In this document: positions 40,838 through 42,876 of the stretch, one piece after another
Position numbering within the stretch: the first letter of the stretch is position 1
Layout: every line of letters begins with the position of its first letter
Notes under the pieces: model-generated
Databases searched by the model: none
What the model was told of the DNA's origin: nothing
The model's input: the letters and a program-made list of their open reading frames with translations, nothing else
Position numbers and translations under genes: made by a program
DNA from: Thermoplasmata archaeon
Lineage (GTDB): Archaea; Thermoplasmatota; Thermoplasmata; Lutacidiplasmatales; UBA184
DNA length: 42,876 nucleotides
Direction of reading: 5' to 3'
NCBI GenBank assembly: GCA_021809545.1
Contig: JAKAYL010000012.1
Coordinates: 1-42,876, forward strand

Positions 40838-41175
40838 CCCTCTACGAATACGAATTCCTCGAGTCGGCCGAGAAGGAGTTCCTCTCGCTACCGAAGAGGC
40901 TCCAGCGTCTCTTTCACGAGACGCTGTTCTACCTTCGGCGAAACCCCTTCAAGTCGTACCCTTGGCTCCGGGTTCGGCAGGGGGCACGGCACCCGGGGGA
41001 GTGGCGCTCCCATCTAGGAAGCCACCGAGTGTTCTTTCGAGTGGACGGGACCCCGATCGTCTTTACACGGATTGTTGAGCGCCCCAGGGCATACCCAAGG
41101 CGACCTCCGAAGGTGCCCCTCCCACGGCCACCTCGTCGTGACAAGGGTGTGCCGTCGGGGAAGGGCAAGTCCTAG
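40834..41175 (+). CDS. RelE/ParE-superfamily toxin
   Basis: 113 residues. YEYEFLESAEKEFLSLPKRLQRLF, then ETLFYLRRNPFKSYPWLRVR, GEWRSHLGSHRVFFRVDG and PIVFTRIVERPRAY follow the RelE fold (two helices, then a sheet with basic residues). The family cleaves mRNA at the ribosome or, as ParE, inhibits gyrase. A ~25-residue Pro/Arg/Lys tail is extra. GTG start coupled to the antitoxin. Confidence 0.78.
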   Translation: MTLYEYEFLESAEKEFLSLPKRLQRLFHETLFYLRRNPFKSYPWLRVRQGARHPGEWRSHLGSHRVFFRVDGTPIVFTRIVERPRAYPRRPPKVPLPRPPRRDKGVPSGKGKS

Positions 41176-41178
41176 GAG

Positions 41179-41211
41179 CCCGGTTCCTCTCGCCGGGTCC
41201 CTCTCTTTCTC
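41179..41211 (+). terminator. Possible terminator after the toxin gene
   Basis: A CCCGG/CCGGG stem with a 9-base loop (41179-41197) is followed by a pyrimidine tract TCCCTCTCTTTCTC. The stem is weak and T content moderate. The remaining gap to 41383 holds no gene. Confidence 0.3.
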
Positions 41212-41383
41212 TGCGCGAGGACCACGAGCCCAAGATATCGTCCGAAGCCACAGTCTTGAGAATGTTGCGGGCGAGGGCTCTCCGGCCTGGCCAGGCCCGG
41301 GTCGAAGGTCGGGAGGCAAAGGGTGAAATAGCGGGCTCCGGTGAGAGTCTGGGGCCCTACCCGGGACTTGCCCCGCACTTGCA

Positions 41384-42346
41384 ATGGACGTGAAACCGCT
41401 CTGGAAACGCACCGCGACCGCCCCCGGGAAGGCCATCCTTTTCGGGGAGCACGCAGTGGTCTTCGGTTTCCCCGCGGTCTCGCTCGCGGTGGACCTTCCC
41501 ACCACCGTCACGACCCAGGCCTACGACCGGGAGCCCTGCACCCTCGAGGGCTCGGCGGAAGCTTTCCAGAGGATCCCCTACCTTCGGGAGACGGTGCGCT
41601 GCTGCGGGGGACGGGGGCTCGATGTGCACGTCCGATCCGCGCTTCCGCGGGCCTCGGGCCTCGGCTCCTCCGCCGCCGTCACGTGCGGCCTTGCGGCCGC
41701 TCTCCTCTCCCAAGGGAGCTCTCCGCTCGATCGCGCAGCCCTGGCCAAGAGGTCCTTCGAGGCTGAGTTCTCGGCCCAAGGGGTCGGGAGTCCCGTGGAC
41801 ACCAGCACCCTCTGCGCCGGAGGGATCGTGAGCGTCGGGGGAAAGGGCTACGGGAAGAGCCTGTGGGAGATCCCCGCCACCGGGGGAAAGGGACCCTGGA
41901 AGGTGGACCGCCTCCCGGATCCGGGTTGGGACTGGGTGGTGGCGTACACCGGGAGCCCGAAGGCGACCGGCAAGGTCGTCTCCGCGGTGGGGAAGACGGT
42001 GGCCACGTCCGGGACCGCCGTGGTCGAGAAGATCGCCGCGATCACCGAGAAGGGCATCGCCGCCCTCTTCAAAGGGGACCGGGAAGAGGTGGGTCGCCTC
42101 ATGAAAGAGAATCACCATTGGCTCGGGGAGCTCGGCGTCTCGAATCCTCGCCTCGAGGAGGTCGCGGAGGCGGTGCGGGAGGTGGCCCTCGGGGTCAAGA
42201 TCACGGGGGCGGGACTGGGCGGTTCGCTCCTCGCCCTGGCGCGGCCGGGAGAGGAAACGCGCGTGGCCCGGGCCTTCGCACGGCAAGGGACCGTCCCCTT
42301 CATCGTCAAGATCTCGGAAAGCGGAGTTCGCCTCGAGACCAACTGA
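41384..42346 (+). CDS. mvk: Mevalonate kinase
   Basis: Phosphorylates mevalonate at C5 in isoprenoid synthesis. 320 residues, normal for archaeal enzymes. The three GHMP motifs are APGKAILFGEHAVVFGFPAV at the N-terminus, LPRASGLGSSAAVTCGLAAAL (ATP loop, ~86-106), and KITGAGLGGSLLALARPG; SPVDTSTLCAGG contains the catalytic Asp region. Classical Thermoplasma species use mevalonate-3-kinases instead, so this lineage has the standard first kinase. ATG 41384 is the family start. Confidence 0.95.
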   Translation: MDVKPLWKRTATAPGKAILFGEHAVVFGFPAVSLAVDLPTTVTTQAYDREPCTLEGSAEAFQRIPYLRETVRCCGGRGLDVHVRSALPRASGLGSSAAVTCGLAAALLSQGSSPLDRAALAKRSFEAEFSAQGVGSPVDTSTLCAGGIVSVGGKGYGKSLWEIPATGGKGPWKVDRLPDPGWDWVVAYTGSPKATGKVVSAVGKTVATSGTAVVEKIAAITEKGIAALFKGDREEVGRLMKENHHWLGELGVSNPRLEEVAEAVREVALGVKITGAGLGGSLLALARPGEETRVARAFARQGTVPFIVKISESGVRLETN

Positions 42347-42361
42347 GAGAGCCCCGGGGCC

Positions 42362-42876
42362 CTACTTCCGCGAGACGATGCGGACGATCTGCCCATCGAC
42401 CAGGGGGTGGTCCGCGCTGAGCGCCCGGTGGGTCCGACCATCGATGGCCCGTACGAACCCTTCTCCCAGGTCCGTGTGGACCCGGTAGGCCAGCTGCTGG
42501 GCCGTGATGCCCTCAGGGACGAGATGGGCGTCGGGGAGGACCCGCCCCTTCCCGTCCGTCCACCGGGACTCGTCCTCCACGGGGTAGATGGTGATCAGGT
42601 GCAGCCCTTCGAAGACCAGCTTCTCGAGGCTCTCCACGACCCCGGTGGTCTTCCAAGCGGTCAGGAAAGCTTGGATGGCGTCCAGGGCCTCCCGTTGCCG
42701 GGGGCTGAGACGCGGAGGGTCTTTCACGGTGAAGGAGGAGGAACCGGGAAGATAGTCCACGAGCCCCGCCTTGGCGGCCTTCCGCAGGGTGAGCTCCATC
42801 TCCGCGCTCGTCGGCTGGACGAGCACCCCGGGAAGGTTCCCTCGAAGCTTCTCCAGGTCCTCCGCCCGGGAACGGT
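42362..42876 (-). CDS. ychF: YchF-like GTPase/ATPase, C-terminal part (5' end beyond window)
   Basis: About 170 C-terminal codons of an Obg-family nucleotide-binding protein; the frame stays open at the right edge, so the G domain is outside. The end is a TGS domain: LVFEGLHLITIYPVEDESRW, LPDAHLVPEGITAQQLAYRVHTDLGEGFVRAIDGRTHRALS, QIVRIVSRK, which matches the archaeal YchF/OLA1 C-terminus. The family binds ribosomes. It is convergent with mvk, 15 bp apart. Confidence 0.88.
   Translation of the reverse strand, partial: RSRAEDLEKLRGNLPGVLVQPTSAEMELTLRKAAKAGLVDYLPGSSSFTVKDPPRLSPRQREALDAIQAFLTAWKTTGVVESLEKLVFEGLHLITIYPVEDESRWTDGKGRVLPDAHLVPEGITAQQLAYRVHTDLGEGFVRAIDGRTHRALSADHPLVDGQIVRIVSRK

Overview
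The window is GC-rich archaeal DNA, most likely from a high-GC member of the Thermoplasmatota (Thermoplasmata). The evidence is an archaeal L44e-S27e-aIF2alpha-Nop10 operon, an archaeal aTrm56 and YchF, CTP-type riboflavin kinase with an N-terminal HTH, the archaeosine enzyme RaSEA, mevalonate kinase plus type 1 IPP isomerase, and large surface proteins carrying the 'VTFTEtGLPa' repeat familiar from Thermoplasmata. Many genes have an AT-rich TATA-like element centred 25-34 bp before the start codon, as expected for leaderless or nearly leaderless archaeal transcripts. High GC creates long antisense open frames everywhere; these are not annotated.

Layout. 1-3835 (minus): an XPD/Rad3-like iron-sulfur helicase running off the left edge and a CLC chloride channel/transporter with CBS domains. 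A palindromic promoter separates them from a GT4 glycosyltransferase (plus), followed by a solitary DNA methyltransferase. 6548-10560 (minus): IPP isomerase, the three-subunit proton-translocating NAD(P) transhydrogenase, and a FixX ferredoxin. 10673-13178 (plus): a translationally coupled trio RibK/RbkR - RaSEA - NadE. Flavin, NAD and NAD(P)H functions are therefore grouped in this stretch.

13392-24374 (plus): a 1965-residue surface protein of 16 cysteine-paired repeats, an unrecognised HTH-containing protein, and a 1280-residue Kelch/PKD surface protein. 24392-28809 (minus) is the most striking block: five overlapping or abutting genes for a RecA/RadA-like protein without a Walker A motif, a short DUF72 protein, a small helical protein, a PolB2-like B-family polymerase with a changed motif C and no recognisable exonuclease motifs, and a full DUF72 protein. 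It is transcribed away from a ribbon-helix-helix/zinc-cluster regulator gene, with a perfect 20-bp palindrome and a shared TATA element between them. I interpret it as an archaeal mutasome-like damage-tolerance operon.

29401-32103 (plus): a third surface protein. 32156-33202 (minus): a GHMP sugar kinase. 33264-36918 (plus): the ribosomal/translation operon, a winged-helix protein, aTrm56, and a second copy of the unrecognised HTH family, which again abuts a surface-protein gene (36911-38374, minus). 38505-39617: an M29-aminopeptidase-like protein that appears to lack its metal ligands. 39773-41175: a small membrane protein, a lower-GC intergenic stretch, and a toxin-antitoxin pair with an inverted-repeat operator. 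41384-42346: mevalonate kinase. The right edge holds the C-terminal TGS part of YchF (minus).
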